From: an uncultured Eudoraea sp.
Lineage (GTDB): Bacteria > Bacteroidota > Bacteroidia > Flavobacteriales > Flavobacteriaceae
Reading direction: 5' to 3'
Assembly (NCBI RefSeq): GCF_947490415.1
Contig: NZ_CANLGX010000003.1
Coordinates: 310,001-374,000, forward strand
Length of the DNA stretch: 64,000 bases
The notes beneath the pieces are model-generated. The model made no database searches. It worked only from the letters and a program-made list of their open reading frames with translations, and was not told the origin of the DNA. Made by a program: the position numbers and the translations under genes. Shown piece after piece: positions 54,712 through 63,088 of the stretch. Each line of letters starts with the position of its first letter. The stretch's first letter is position 1.

Positions 54712-54986
54712 TTAAAGTAATACTTTAGGACTAGCATAGTTGTCCGTCTGCTCCTTCGGACACGCATCCAGACAGACAAATTCTTTCTCTAATAAGAGAA
54801 ACAGGTTGTTATTGTTCTTAAATTGTGTTATAGGTGTTCCACATCCTTTACCAGTTTTACGCCGAAGGTATAAATTTCATTATCAAAAGTGGTCCGATTC
54901 CCTTTATACCCATTGGTACAAATTGCATCCATCTCTATGCGTGTCAAACTAAAATCCCGGGGAATACCTAAAACCCTAATCTTCAT
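54712..54986 (-). pseudogene. Decayed DUF7009-like gene with internal deletion
   Basis: Minus-strand ATG at 54986 gives 52 codons: MKIRVLGIPRDFSLTRIEMD, then TNGYKGNRTTFDNEIYTFGV, ending TAA at 54828. This matches the start of DUF7009 proteins that I recall next to FdhF/YdeP genes. Another frame carries LFLLLEKEFVCLDACPKEQT, then DNYASPKVLL and TAA at 54712, matching the family's C-terminus. The middle, roughly 40-60 residues, is missing. It ends only a few bases before the FdhF/YdeP start, so the pair was once an operon. Assignment rests on memory of the family. Confidence 0.68.
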
Positions 54987-55136
54987 AGTGATACAGAATA
55001 TCTCTTCTTAAATGTACAACATATTCAGATTTATACATCTTAGTGCTGCCAAGATATTAATTAGAGAGGAAGTTGACAAAAGTCATAGGCGATCTGCTTA
55101 GTAAAAGGGAATTTTGGACTCTAAACTAATATAATT

Positions 55137-55325
55137 ATGACTACCAAAAACATTTCTCAAACCTCTCATGCCTCCAACGCGGTGTACGGATTGGGCCTTA
55201 TAGGGGCAGCCGTTTACTATATTCAAATGGCAACAAGCTTCTGGGCCGGAGTAATTGGGTTTATTAAAGCCCTCTTATGGCCTGCATTTATTGTTTATGA
55301 GGTTTTGAGGTATCTTGAACTATAA
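55137..55325 (+). CDS. Small two-helix membrane protein
   Basis: A 62-residue protein with two hydrophobic segments (AVYGLGLIGAAVYYIQMA and FWAGVIGFIKALLWPAFIVY) and a short polar N-terminus rich in Ser/Thr. It is a commonly conserved flavobacterial unknown. A second small membrane protein gene begins 42 bases later, so the two may be transcribed together. No function is known. Confidence 0.6.
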   Translation: MTTKNISQTSHASNAVYGLGLIGAAVYYIQMATSFWAGVIGFIKALLWPAFIVYEVLRYLEL

Positions 55326-55367
55326 CGGACTATTTTCGTATCTTATATTTCTTAAACGTTGAACTAT

Positions 55368-55505
55368 ATGAAAAACCTGGTACGTGCCATTATTGCCGCC
55401 GTTGGCGCAAAAAAAATAGGAGGTGGACGATGTGGTTGTATTGGAACTGTGGTTGTATTTCTTATACTATATTGGCTGCTGGGCTATGTTTTTGAGGTGT
55501 TCTAG
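55368..55505 (+). CDS. Very small Gly/Cys membrane protein, 45 residues
   Basis: The ATG at 55368 opens 45 codons ending in TAG at 55505: MKNLVRAIIAAVGAKKIGGG, RCGCIGTVVVFLILYWLLGY, VFEVF. It has an amphipathic start, a Gly/Cys turn (GGGRCGCIG) and one membrane helix. The 62-residue membrane protein gene precedes it. It seems real because of its coherent composition and clear hydrophobic helix, but no homology search could be run. Confidence 0.52.
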   Translation: MKNLVRAIIAAVGAKKIGGGRCGCIGTVVVFLILYWLLGYVFEVF

Positions 55506-55584
55506 ATTCCATTCTAAAATATAACTCCTTTAGTTCCTTTCTCCCTTATACAATTTTTTCTTGGGATTAATGTACTTTTGCCCG

Positions 55585-56796
55585 ATGGTAAAAAAAGAGC
55601 AATCCCAACTAGAATTCGTGGCCCTTATGGCCGCCCTCATGTCTATTGCTGCCCTGGCTTTAGACGCCATCTTACCGGCCCTTGATATTATTGGAATTGC
55701 AGTGGGCGTTACAAATCCTTCTCAAAACCAGTTTCTAATTCTATTTTTCTTTTTAGGTCTGGGCGTAGGACCCTTGTTATTTGGACCTGTATCAGATAGT
55801 ATTGGCCGTAAACCAGTTGTTTATATGGGGTTTGGACTTTTTATTTTTGCCAGCCTTCTTTGCGTTTTTGCGCCAAATTTCGAACTAATGATCATAGGGC
55901 GCATACTTCAGGGTATTTCATTGTCTGCACCACGCACCATTAGCATCGCTATGATACGCGACAAATATAGCGGGGATTATATGGCCAGGGTAATGTCTTT
56001 TGTTACCGTAGTATTTATCCTGGTCCCTATTATTGCACCGGCTATGGGGAAATGGATACTTGATTTCTATGGGTGGGAGGCCATTTTTCATGTACAGGTG
56101 TTATTTGGTATCCTGGTCTCTGTCTGGTTCTGGAAAAGACAGCCAGAAACACTTGTTCCGCACAAAAGGACTTCCTTCCGGGCCAACGTTTTTATTAATG
56201 GCTATAGAGAATTGCTCAATTACAGACAAACCATGTTATTTACAATTATCTGGGGATTTATTACAGGTTCTTTTTTGGTTTATTTAAGTACCTCTCAACA
56301 GATTTTCCAGGAACAATACGATCTGAAAGAAGCCTTCCCTTACATTTTTGCAGCCCTGGCCATTACTATTGGCACTGCCACACTGCTTAACGGTACCCTG
56401 GTATTGCGTTATGGGATGCTGAGACTGGTAACTGTTGCCATGGCAGCTTTTGTACTAATCTCTTTACTCTATATTGTTTTGTTTGCCAGTACAGGGAACC
56501 CCCCATTTGGGATCCTGCTCACCTTTTTTGCCTTACAGTTCTTCGCTATTGGCTTCCTTTTCGGCAACCTGCGTTCCCTTGCCATGGAACCAGTTGGACA
56601 TATTGCAGGCATAGGAGCGGCCATTACAGGCTTTATAGCCACCATAATGGGCGTGGTCATTAGTGCTTATATTGGTCAATTTGTGATAGACAGTGTTCTT
56701 CCAATGTTTATTGGATTTTTGGTTTGTGGGCTGATCTCATTCGGAGTTTTAGCTTATTTTTTCCTCGCAAAAAGGGGCGTTCAAAGTCCTTTTTAA
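55585..56796 (+). CDS. Bcr/CflA-type multidrug MFS transporter
   Basis: I take the ATG at 55585 (403 residues). The twelve-helix protein shows the Bcr/CflA signature: LALDAILPALDIIG (motif D1-like), FFLGLGVGPLLFGPVSDSIG with motif A (GPVSDSIGRKPVV), and SAPRTISIAMIRDKYSGDYM. It exports drugs or small molecules using the proton gradient across the inner membrane. It is monocistronic; the small membrane protein genes lie upstream. Confidence 0.9.
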   Translation: MVKKEQSQLEFVALMAALMSIAALALDAILPALDIIGIAVGVTNPSQNQFLILFFFLGLGVGPLLFGPVSDSIGRKPVVYMGFGLFIFASLLCVFAPNFELMIIGRILQGISLSAPRTISIAMIRDKYSGDYMARVMSFVTVVFILVPIIAPAMGKWILDFYGWEAIFHVQVLFGILVSVWFWKRQPETLVPHKRTSFRANVFINGYRELLNYRQTMLFTIIWGFITGSFLVYLSTSQQIFQEQYDLKEAFPYIFAALAITIGTATLLNGTLVLRYGMLRLVTVAMAAFVLISLLYIVLFASTGNPPFGILLTFFALQFFAIGFLFGNLRSLAMEPVGHIAGIGAAITGFIATIMGVVISAYIGQFVIDSVLPMFIGFLVCGLISFGVLAYFFLAKRGVQSPF

Positions 56797-56868
56797 CCAT
56801 CCAATGTCCTGATCTCCAGCAATACCTCATTAAAAAATGAACAGTTTTGTAGTTTATAAATTAATCAC

Positions 56869-56900
56869 AAAAAAACCCGCAGCATAAAATTATGTGCGGG
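56869..56900 (-). terminator. Terminator of the Asp-box operon (minus strand)
   Basis: On the minus strand CCCGCACATA pairs with TATGCTGCGGG apart from one bulge, followed by seven T. It lies 22 bases after the stop of the 56923 gene. Confidence 0.78.
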
Positions 56901-56922
56901 CATATTTGGCATTATAGTTTAT

Positions 56923-59900
56923 CTAATTCTCAATCAATCCTTGTCCTTCTATCCAGGGGGCTCCTGCTGCTTTTAATTCAGATTCAAGCGATGGAAATTG
57001 TGATTTTACAAATCCGTTTAGCTTTGTTTTAATCGCCTTTAATTCTGACTGAGCTACCCCAAATGCCGCTTTGTGGTTGGCAGTAGGTCCGTAAGTGCTT
57101 GTAGACAGAGCTCGCCTGCCAATAGAATTTCCTGAATTAGGGTTTGGTTCATTTCTTTCCCCAACTTCATTCTTAGCAGGATTTCCATTGACTTTTGAAT
57201 CCATCTCCTGAAGCATCGTTCTTGCTGCATGCAATTTTTGAACCAGCTCAGATGAAGCAGATGTCGCTTTTTGTAAAGCACGCTGCATAGCGTCAATTTT
57301 TAATTCACTTTCTTTTAATACTGTCTTTGTTGCCTTCAGATCTTGTTGAAAAGCCTGATATGAAACCCGGAATGCGTCTATCTCTTCATACGAAGCCCCT
57401 TTTAGAGCCCCTTCTGTCAGCGGCACTACTTTAAAGTTTTTTGTGCTACCTAACTGAACCATTTGTCCATCAACCACTTTGGATAAACTAACTGAATAAT
57501 CCCCTGGAGTAACCATAACACTTCGGTTATAATCATCCTCCATAGACTTTGGTGGCTTAAGGTCCTCCCCACTTCTATCTGCAATATCCAAAGCCCAATT
57601 CACGCGGTTGAATCCCTTTTTATTGGTCCCCTTTACCATTTTAACTACCTGCCCCTTACTATTTTTAACGGTTAGATAAAATGCAGGTTGCTCTTGTCGT
57701 TTTTCAGCTTCCAAAGCTTCCCAGCCAGGAAACGGGATAGAGGATTTACCCTTTTCTGCTAATTTTCGAGCAGATTCCAGGGAAGGAATTGAATCTTTTA
57801 AGTAATACGTAAAAATGGCTCCGAATTCAGGATTTTTCGCCGCATACTGATTACTGCCCTGTGCGTAACGCGCGGATTTGGGCACGTACCAATAGGCTGG
57901 TTTTACATCAAAAAGGGTTGCTTCTTCATTTTTTATAGCCGTGTTAAATTCCCGCAATGGAGAAATATCATCCAGTATATAAAAGCCTCGACCAAAAGAC
58001 GCAGCAACCAAATCGTTTTCCCTTCTTTGGATAGTGATATCTCGCATAGCGATGGTAGGCAAACCTCCTTTTAACTGGCTCCAGTTTCCGCCCCCGTTAG
58101 CCGTGAAGTACACGCCATTTTCTGTAGCAGCAAAAAGTAGATCTTTCTTAATATGATCTTGTACCAAGCGCCAGGTAAGCAAGCGTTTCGGAAGATTTCC
58201 GTTCATTAAACTCCATGTGCGGCCCTTATCAGCACTTTTTAATAAGTAGGGCTTAAAATCTCCGTTTTTATGATTGTCTAAGGCTGCATAGACGATGTTT
58301 GCATCAAAAAGATCTGCTCTAACATCATTTACAAACGGAGTTGCAGGAATCCCTTTTATAACACTTAATTCCACTTTTCGCCAATTAGCACCTCCATCTT
58401 CAGAAACCTGTATGATACCATCATCAGTACCCGCGTAAAGCAGGCCCTCCTCTTTTGGAGATTCAGCCAATGAGGTAATTGTATTATAATTGGACATAGC
58501 ATTTACATCCCAGGCGTTGTCCCAGCTTTGCTGTCCGCCCATGATTGGCAATGCCAACCGCTCCTGATTGCGCGTCAGATCTTTTGAAATAGCCTGCCAT
58601 TCATCGCCCCGGTTTTCAGATTTCCAAACGCGTTGAGACGCAAAATAAATACGAGTTGGTTTGTGTGGACTTACCAAAATAGGCGCATCCCAGTTAAAAC
58701 GTTCCGCAGGTTCTCCCAAAGCAGGTTGTGGCTGAATAAAAACCGTCTCACCAGTAGTTTGGTCTATACGCCATAGAACACCTTGTTGAAATTCCCCATA
58801 GGTGATTTTAGGATTCCCGGGTTCAGTGGCAGATTGGTGACCATCGGCCCCCAGGGTAATCCACCAATCGGAATTTAAGATCCCAGCCTCATTTCTGGTT
58901 CTGGAAGGGCCGCCGTGAGATCCATTGTCCTGTGTGCCCCCATAAATATTGTAAAATGGTTCGCTATCATCTACGGCAACTTTATAGTATTGGGTTACCG
59001 GAAGGTTTGAAATAAATTTCCATGTCTTTGTAAGGTCAAAACTCTCATATAAACCCCCATCTGTACCAAAAAGCACATAATTAGGATCAGAAGCTTTAAA
59101 AGCCATAGCGTGGCTATCCACGTGCTTCCCTTCTTCGTTCATATTTACGAACGTTTTGCCATGATCGTCGGATATTTTCACATAGTTGTTCATCAGGTAT
59201 AATCTGCCTTCCTTATGCGGTGAAGCATATAATTCCTGATAATAATGTGGCCCGGTGCCTCCGGATACCGTATTGGATTTCTTGCTCCAGGATTTACCGC
59301 CGTTTGTGGAAACAAAAACACCCCCTGTAAGCCGTTCCAATTCAATGGCGGCATAAATCATGTTAGGGTCATAAGGGTTCATGGCCAGGCCAATCTTGCC
59401 CAATTTTACTTTTGGGATCCCTGTAGTTAATTTTTCCCAGGTCTCTCCCCCATCAGTACTTTTATGAATACCGGAACCAGGGCCACCACCCATATAAGCA
59501 GCTACTGTTCTGTGCCTGTCCCAGGTTGCGGCGTAGAGCACATTGGGGTTTGTTGGATCAATGAGCAGATCAGTGGCACCTGTCCACTCCTCATTTCCAA
59601 GGGTTTTATTCCATGTAGATCCGCCATCGGTGGATTTATAAACACCTCTTTCGCCACCTTTACTCCAAAGGGGTCCCTGTGCAGCCACCCATATAATATT
59701 TGAATCTTCCGGATGAATCAGGATTTTAGAAATATGTTCTGATTTCTGAAGACCCATATTTTTCCAGGTCTTGCCATCGTCATGGCTTACGTATATTCCA
59801 TCACCAAAGCCTACATGACGGCCTCCTACATTTTCACCAGATCCTACCCAAATAGTACTGGGAGTAGATTGATCGATAGTAACGCAACCTATGGAATAGG

Positions 59901-60165
59901 TGGTTTCCTTATCAAAAATTGGTTTCCAGGTAGTCCCTGAATTGACCGTTTTCCAAACCCCGCCTGAACCAATGGCGACATACCAAACATTCTCGTTTTT
60001 AGGATGAATAGCTACATCCGCTATCCGCCCTGAGGTAAAAGCCGGGCCTATACTTCTAAAGTCTAACCCCTGATAGGGATCTACCTTTGCTTCCTGCGCC
60101 AGAGCATTAAATACAAGTCCGAGGCTTAAAATAAATGTAAGAGTAATCCTTTTGCTAATCATCAT
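56923..60165 (-). CDS. Second large Asp-box (sortilin-like) beta-propeller protein
   Basis: The start at 60165 (or 60162) gives a 1,080-residue precursor with a signal peptide (ISKRITLTFILSLGLVFNAL); the frame opens earlier without signal character. Repeated Asp boxes (VNSGTTW, SHDDGKTW, STDGGSTW, STDGGETW, STNGGKSW, SEDGGANW) form two propellers; the opening (GLDFRSIGPAFTSGRIADVA) parallels the 41572 protein (DLEYRMIGPFRGGRTVGAVG), so they are paralogues. C-terminal residues 790-1080 contain a beta-sandwich and helices. It is the last gene of a minus-strand three-gene group. The precise role is unknown. Confidence 0.83.
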   Translation of the reverse strand: MMISKRITLTFILSLGLVFNALAQEAKVDPYQGLDFRSIGPAFTSGRIADVAIHPKNENVWYVAIGSGGVWKTVNSGTTWKPIFDKETTYSIGCVTIDQSTPSTIWVGSGENVGGRHVGFGDGIYVSHDDGKTWKNMGLQKSEHISKILIHPEDSNIIWVAAQGPLWSKGGERGVYKSTDGGSTWNKTLGNEEWTGATDLLIDPTNPNVLYAATWDRHRTVAAYMGGGPGSGIHKSTDGGETWEKLTTGIPKVKLGKIGLAMNPYDPNMIYAAIELERLTGGVFVSTNGGKSWSKKSNTVSGGTGPHYYQELYASPHKEGRLYLMNNYVKISDDHGKTFVNMNEEGKHVDSHAMAFKASDPNYVLFGTDGGLYESFDLTKTWKFISNLPVTQYYKVAVDDSEPFYNIYGGTQDNGSHGGPSRTRNEAGILNSDWWITLGADGHQSATEPGNPKITYGEFQQGVLWRIDQTTGETVFIQPQPALGEPAERFNWDAPILVSPHKPTRIYFASQRVWKSENRGDEWQAISKDLTRNQERLALPIMGGQQSWDNAWDVNAMSNYNTITSLAESPKEEGLLYAGTDDGIIQVSEDGGANWRKVELSVIKGIPATPFVNDVRADLFDANIVYAALDNHKNGDFKPYLLKSADKGRTWSLMNGNLPKRLLTWRLVQDHIKKDLLFAATENGVYFTANGGGNWSQLKGGLPTIAMRDITIQRRENDLVAASFGRGFYILDDISPLREFNTAIKNEEATLFDVKPAYWYVPKSARYAQGSNQYAAKNPEFGAIFTYYLKDSIPSLESARKLAEKGKSSIPFPGWEALEAEKRQEQPAFYLTVKNSKGQVVKMVKGTNKKGFNRVNWALDIADRSGEDLKPPKSMEDDYNRSVMVTPGDYSVSLSKVVDGQMVQLGSTKNFKVVPLTEGALKGASYEEIDAFRVSYQAFQQDLKATKTVLKESELKIDAMQRALQKATSASSELVQKLHAARTMLQEMDSKVNGNPAKNEVGERNEPNPNSGNSIGRRALSTSTYGPTANHKAAFGVAQSELKAIKTKLNGFVKSQFPSLESELKAAGAPWIEGQGLIEN

Positions 60166-60235
60166 AAAAATATAATTTTGTAGCCCCGAAAGTAAATAAA
60201 AATCTGCAATATTAACGCCATCCAAAAGGAAATAA

Positions 60236-61327
60236 TCATTGTACAATAAAAGATCTTTTGTAGTGTGTTTCCGACAGAAAAGAATTTTTTAAATCTGCTG
60301 TATTTGTATCAAAAAGATGGTTCATGTTGTTACCGGAAAGATCTTCTATTTTAGATTCAGATATAATGTCATATGTTCCTTTTTTCCAGGTATTTACAGG
60401 AGTAAATAATATGACTTCCTCTTGTTCATCTAATCTATAATTGCCTCCTACAGAAAATTCTCCCTGAAATAGAATTCGCAGGGACTCTCTGGCAAGAACG
60501 GCATCCATGCTTTCACCGAAATTTATACGCAGAGCATCCTTTGTATTTGCCCTTGGGCTTGATAGCTCCCAGGTAAGTATATTTGGCATATTGTCATCTC
60601 TTTTGCCTGCAACAATTCTCTTTGTATAATTTTTAGGTAATGCTATTCCTCTTGCAGATTTCCATTTGTCGGAAACAGTAAGGGTATAGCTATTTCCTTG
60701 CTTAAGAGGCAGGCCTTTTAATTTATTGGGTATCAGACCGGTTTTAATGCGTCCGGGATCTAACCATAGGGTAAGTCTTGTGTGATCGTTGTTCCACAAG
60801 TCCTTTTCTAGTTTCAGAAAAAGCTCATCTTCTCGCTGCTCCGTTTCGTTATAGACTCTTATAAAGTCTAAAGCATTTCCCACTTCCTGCATTGGTGATG
60901 AAAAAATGAGATACAATTTCAAAAGATTCTCCGGCACTGTATCCTTTGATGGAAAAATATTAATAAGTTGAGGAGGATCAAGTTTCGATTGATTTTTTAC
61001 TTTAAATAAAGCCAAATTCTTCTCTCCTTTTCTTATCTCATAAGACTGGCCAGCACCAAATGGAACTATGGGGGTAAAACTATGTTTATGCCCCAAACTC
61101 TTTATTTCACCCAAAACCGACGTTTTGGCTTCCCCCCTGACAAAAATTTTTAAATCCTGTGTATTCCCCGTTTCAAAGGAAACCGAAATCGCTTTGTCAC
61201 CGCTGTATTGGAGACTTACACTTTTGACTACATCTTGCTGAGTACAGGACAGAAACAGTAAAACATAAAAAAAGATCAAGAACAGCTTGATCTTTTTGTA
61301 ATTATTTTGGCCGGCAGTTACATCCAT
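60236..61327 (-). CDS. Ig-like (SbsA-type) lipoprotein
   Basis: The 363-residue precursor has a lipobox at about Cys 28 (LLFLSCTQQ). Residues 110-200 and 245-345 have the Ig-like pattern seen in SbsA/Ig_5 domains (PPQLINIFPSKDTVPENLLK with LYLIFSSPMQEV; LRINFGESMDAVLARESL). The gene overlaps the start of its upstream neighbour's stop by ten bases (61318-61327), so translation is coupled to the propeller-like gene at 61318. It is probably an outer-membrane-associated partner. No known function. Confidence 0.68.
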   Translation of the reverse strand: MDVTAGQNNYKKIKLFLIFFYVLLFLSCTQQDVVKSVSLQYSGDKAISVSFETGNTQDLKIFVRGEAKTSVLGEIKSLGHKHSFTPIVPFGAGQSYEIRKGEKNLALFKVKNQSKLDPPQLINIFPSKDTVPENLLKLYLIFSSPMQEVGNALDFIRVYNETEQREDELFLKLEKDLWNNDHTRLTLWLDPGRIKTGLIPNKLKGLPLKQGNSYTLTVSDKWKSARGIALPKNYTKRIVAGKRDDNMPNILTWELSSPRANTKDALRINFGESMDAVLARESLRILFQGEFSVGGNYRLDEQEEVILFTPVNTWKKGTYDIISESKIEDLSGNNMNHLFDTNTADLKNSFLSETHYKRSFIVQ

Positions 61328-62433
61328 TTAGTCGTTCTGCTTCTTAAAACCAAATCCCCGTCTGATGTCCTTTGCAAATAGATTACATTTTTGTCATCAA
61401 GATTATCCATCTGCAATACATATGGAAAAGGCAGATTATCATAAACGACACCTTCGGTCGCGGCAAATTCTTCCACCGGCTCTGTCAATGATTCTTTAAA
61501 ACTTGCAATTTCATCATATTTAATGCGCATAACCGGTCTGTTACTATTAGACATAAGGAAATACTTCTTTCCTTCTTTCTCATAGGAAATCATATCCAGA
61601 GGAGAATTCCCGGCTCCAAGTTCTGCCACGGTTCTACCTTTAGCATGAACGCCTGCCTTAAGCTCATTTAATGGGAACAGTACCAGAGGCGTACACGTAT
61701 AACTAGCCATCAAATAGTCTGTTTTGTCCAATTCTATAATATCAAAGGTTTTAATTGGTGCATGAGTTTCATACTGCCCGTGGGCTGCATGCCAGATTTC
61801 CAGAGATGCATAGTCCTGCTTATCATCAAACGGAAAAGTAATGCTACGGAAGGTTGAACCAAATTCCTTATTGCTCAATCCGGAAACCAGAACTTTACCA
61901 TTGTGGTATTTAAGATCAGAGATAGCCCAAACGCGCAAAGGGCGGCCTCTTTTATCTTCTGCATTTACAGCTATTGCATCCTCAAGCGCAATTTTATCAT
62001 AACTTACCTCTTGAAGGGAAATATGTTCCAATTCCTGGCCATTTAATTTAAGTAGGACGGGAGTCCCATCGGTAACATTCACCGAAAAATAGATACTTTT
62101 TGATATCGGATTTACGGCCATATCATTAATTTGAATTTGATCTGTCGTTGCACCTAAAGTTGATGCAATTTTTTGATCAAATGCCTTAATATTTACTTCT
62201 TCCGCTTCGGCCTTCTTTTGGAAATCCAAGGTGTTTATTGCATATATGGCTGCGTTTTTAGTATCACCAATAAAAAGTATACCTTCCGGTCCAAAAGTCA
62301 ATTTATCCATAGAGGCTATTTCCGGATTGCCCATGGAGAAATTTGCAGTAAATTTTGAGGTGTTTTTTGTATTGGCTGCAATGAATATTAGAATAATTCC
62401 AGAAAGGGCAAGGCCCCATTTTATTGTTTTCAT
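61318..62433 (-). CDS. Secreted beta-propeller protein of unknown function
   Basis: The 371-residue protein has a signal-like N-terminus (IKWGLALSGIILIFIAA) and repeated beta strands: LTFGPEGILFIGDTKNAAIY, DMAVNPISKSIYFSVNVTDG, WAISDLKYHNGKVLVSGLSN. NSPLDMISYEKEGKKYFLMS and GVVYDNLPFPYVLQMDNLDD follow. I do not recognise a named family. SYTCTPLVLFPLNELK and AELGAGNSPLDM look like conserved motifs, possibly a substrate site. It is the first gene of a three-gene group with the Ig lipoprotein and the Asp-box protein. Confidence 0.6.
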   Translation of the reverse strand: MKTIKWGLALSGIILIFIAANTKNTSKFTANFSMGNPEIASMDKLTFGPEGILFIGDTKNAAIYAINTLDFQKKAEAEEVNIKAFDQKIASTLGATTDQIQINDMAVNPISKSIYFSVNVTDGTPVLLKLNGQELEHISLQEVSYDKIALEDAIAVNAEDKRGRPLRVWAISDLKYHNGKVLVSGLSNKEFGSTFRSITFPFDDKQDYASLEIWHAAHGQYETHAPIKTFDIIELDKTDYLMASYTCTPLVLFPLNELKAGVHAKGRTVAELGAGNSPLDMISYEKEGKKYFLMSNSNRPVMRIKYDEIASFKESLTEPVEEFAATEGVVYDNLPFPYVLQMDNLDDKNVIYLQRTSDGDLVLRSRTTKWM

Positions 62434-62582
62434 GTCTATACAGTTTACCTAAAAATATCGAATTTTTAAAAAGCATGAAGTCATGAAGCCGGAATTAACG
62501 AAAATTTAACGGCACTTTAAAATCAGATATGTCCATTAGAAAAACGAAGTGATAAGTAAATCAATATGCTTTAAAAAGCAGA

Positions 62583-62951
62583 TTAAACATCTATGGGCTG
62601 TAATGTTTTCTTCATTTTCTTATATTCCTTGAACTGCTTCGAATCTAAAATAGTCCCTATGTGTTCTGTTTCCTCTTTGGACAATTCCATAAGACTCTTT
62701 TTCTTTTCTTCAGCACTCTCAGAACTATTTCTTACTGCATTTTCTTTTGCTAAAATCTCAGCAATTTTTTCATAAACTGCCGATGCCTGTTCCACAGTCA
62801 TCCCCACGTCTGCCTGATAAGCTTGTACCAGTTTAGCAGCTTGTTTTTCCAAGTCATTTTTTGGTACAAATTGCGCATTGGTGGTATGAATAATCATCAG
62901 GGCAAGAATAATTGGCAAGCCTTTAATTAAGTTTCTAAATACGTCTTTCAT
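62583..62951 (-). CDS. Small secreted helical protein of unknown function
   Basis: The start at 62951 gives 122 residues with a signal peptide (VFRNLIKGLPIILALMIIHT, then TNAQF). The mature part is helical and charged (EKQAAKLVQAYQADVGM, KKSLMELSKEETEHIGTI), similar in style to the Spy/CpxP-like or 51016 proteins, but no motif is clear. It is 149 bases upstream of the propeller-like gene on the same strand, so linkage with that operon is possible. Confidence 0.6.
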   Translation of the reverse strand: MKDVFRNLIKGLPIILALMIIHTTNAQFVPKNDLEKQAAKLVQAYQADVGMTVEQASAVYEKIAEILAKENAVRNSSESAEEKKKSLMELSKEETEHIGTILDSKQFKEYKKMKKTLQPIDV

Positions 62952-63088
62952 GATAGTGATTTTGTTTCCCAAGTTAAGAATTATAATTCGCTGAATTATA
63001 TGGGAAGTTAATATAATTTACATTATCCAAATACCATTCCAAAAATTATAAAAACGATTCTTATATTAGCGGCCTAATCGCTATATGC

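Noticed and set aside
54740-54952. Plus-strand open frame opposite the DUF7009 remnant
   Set aside because: The minus strand carries both recognisable DUF7009 fragments; the plus-strand frame has no signal or motif.
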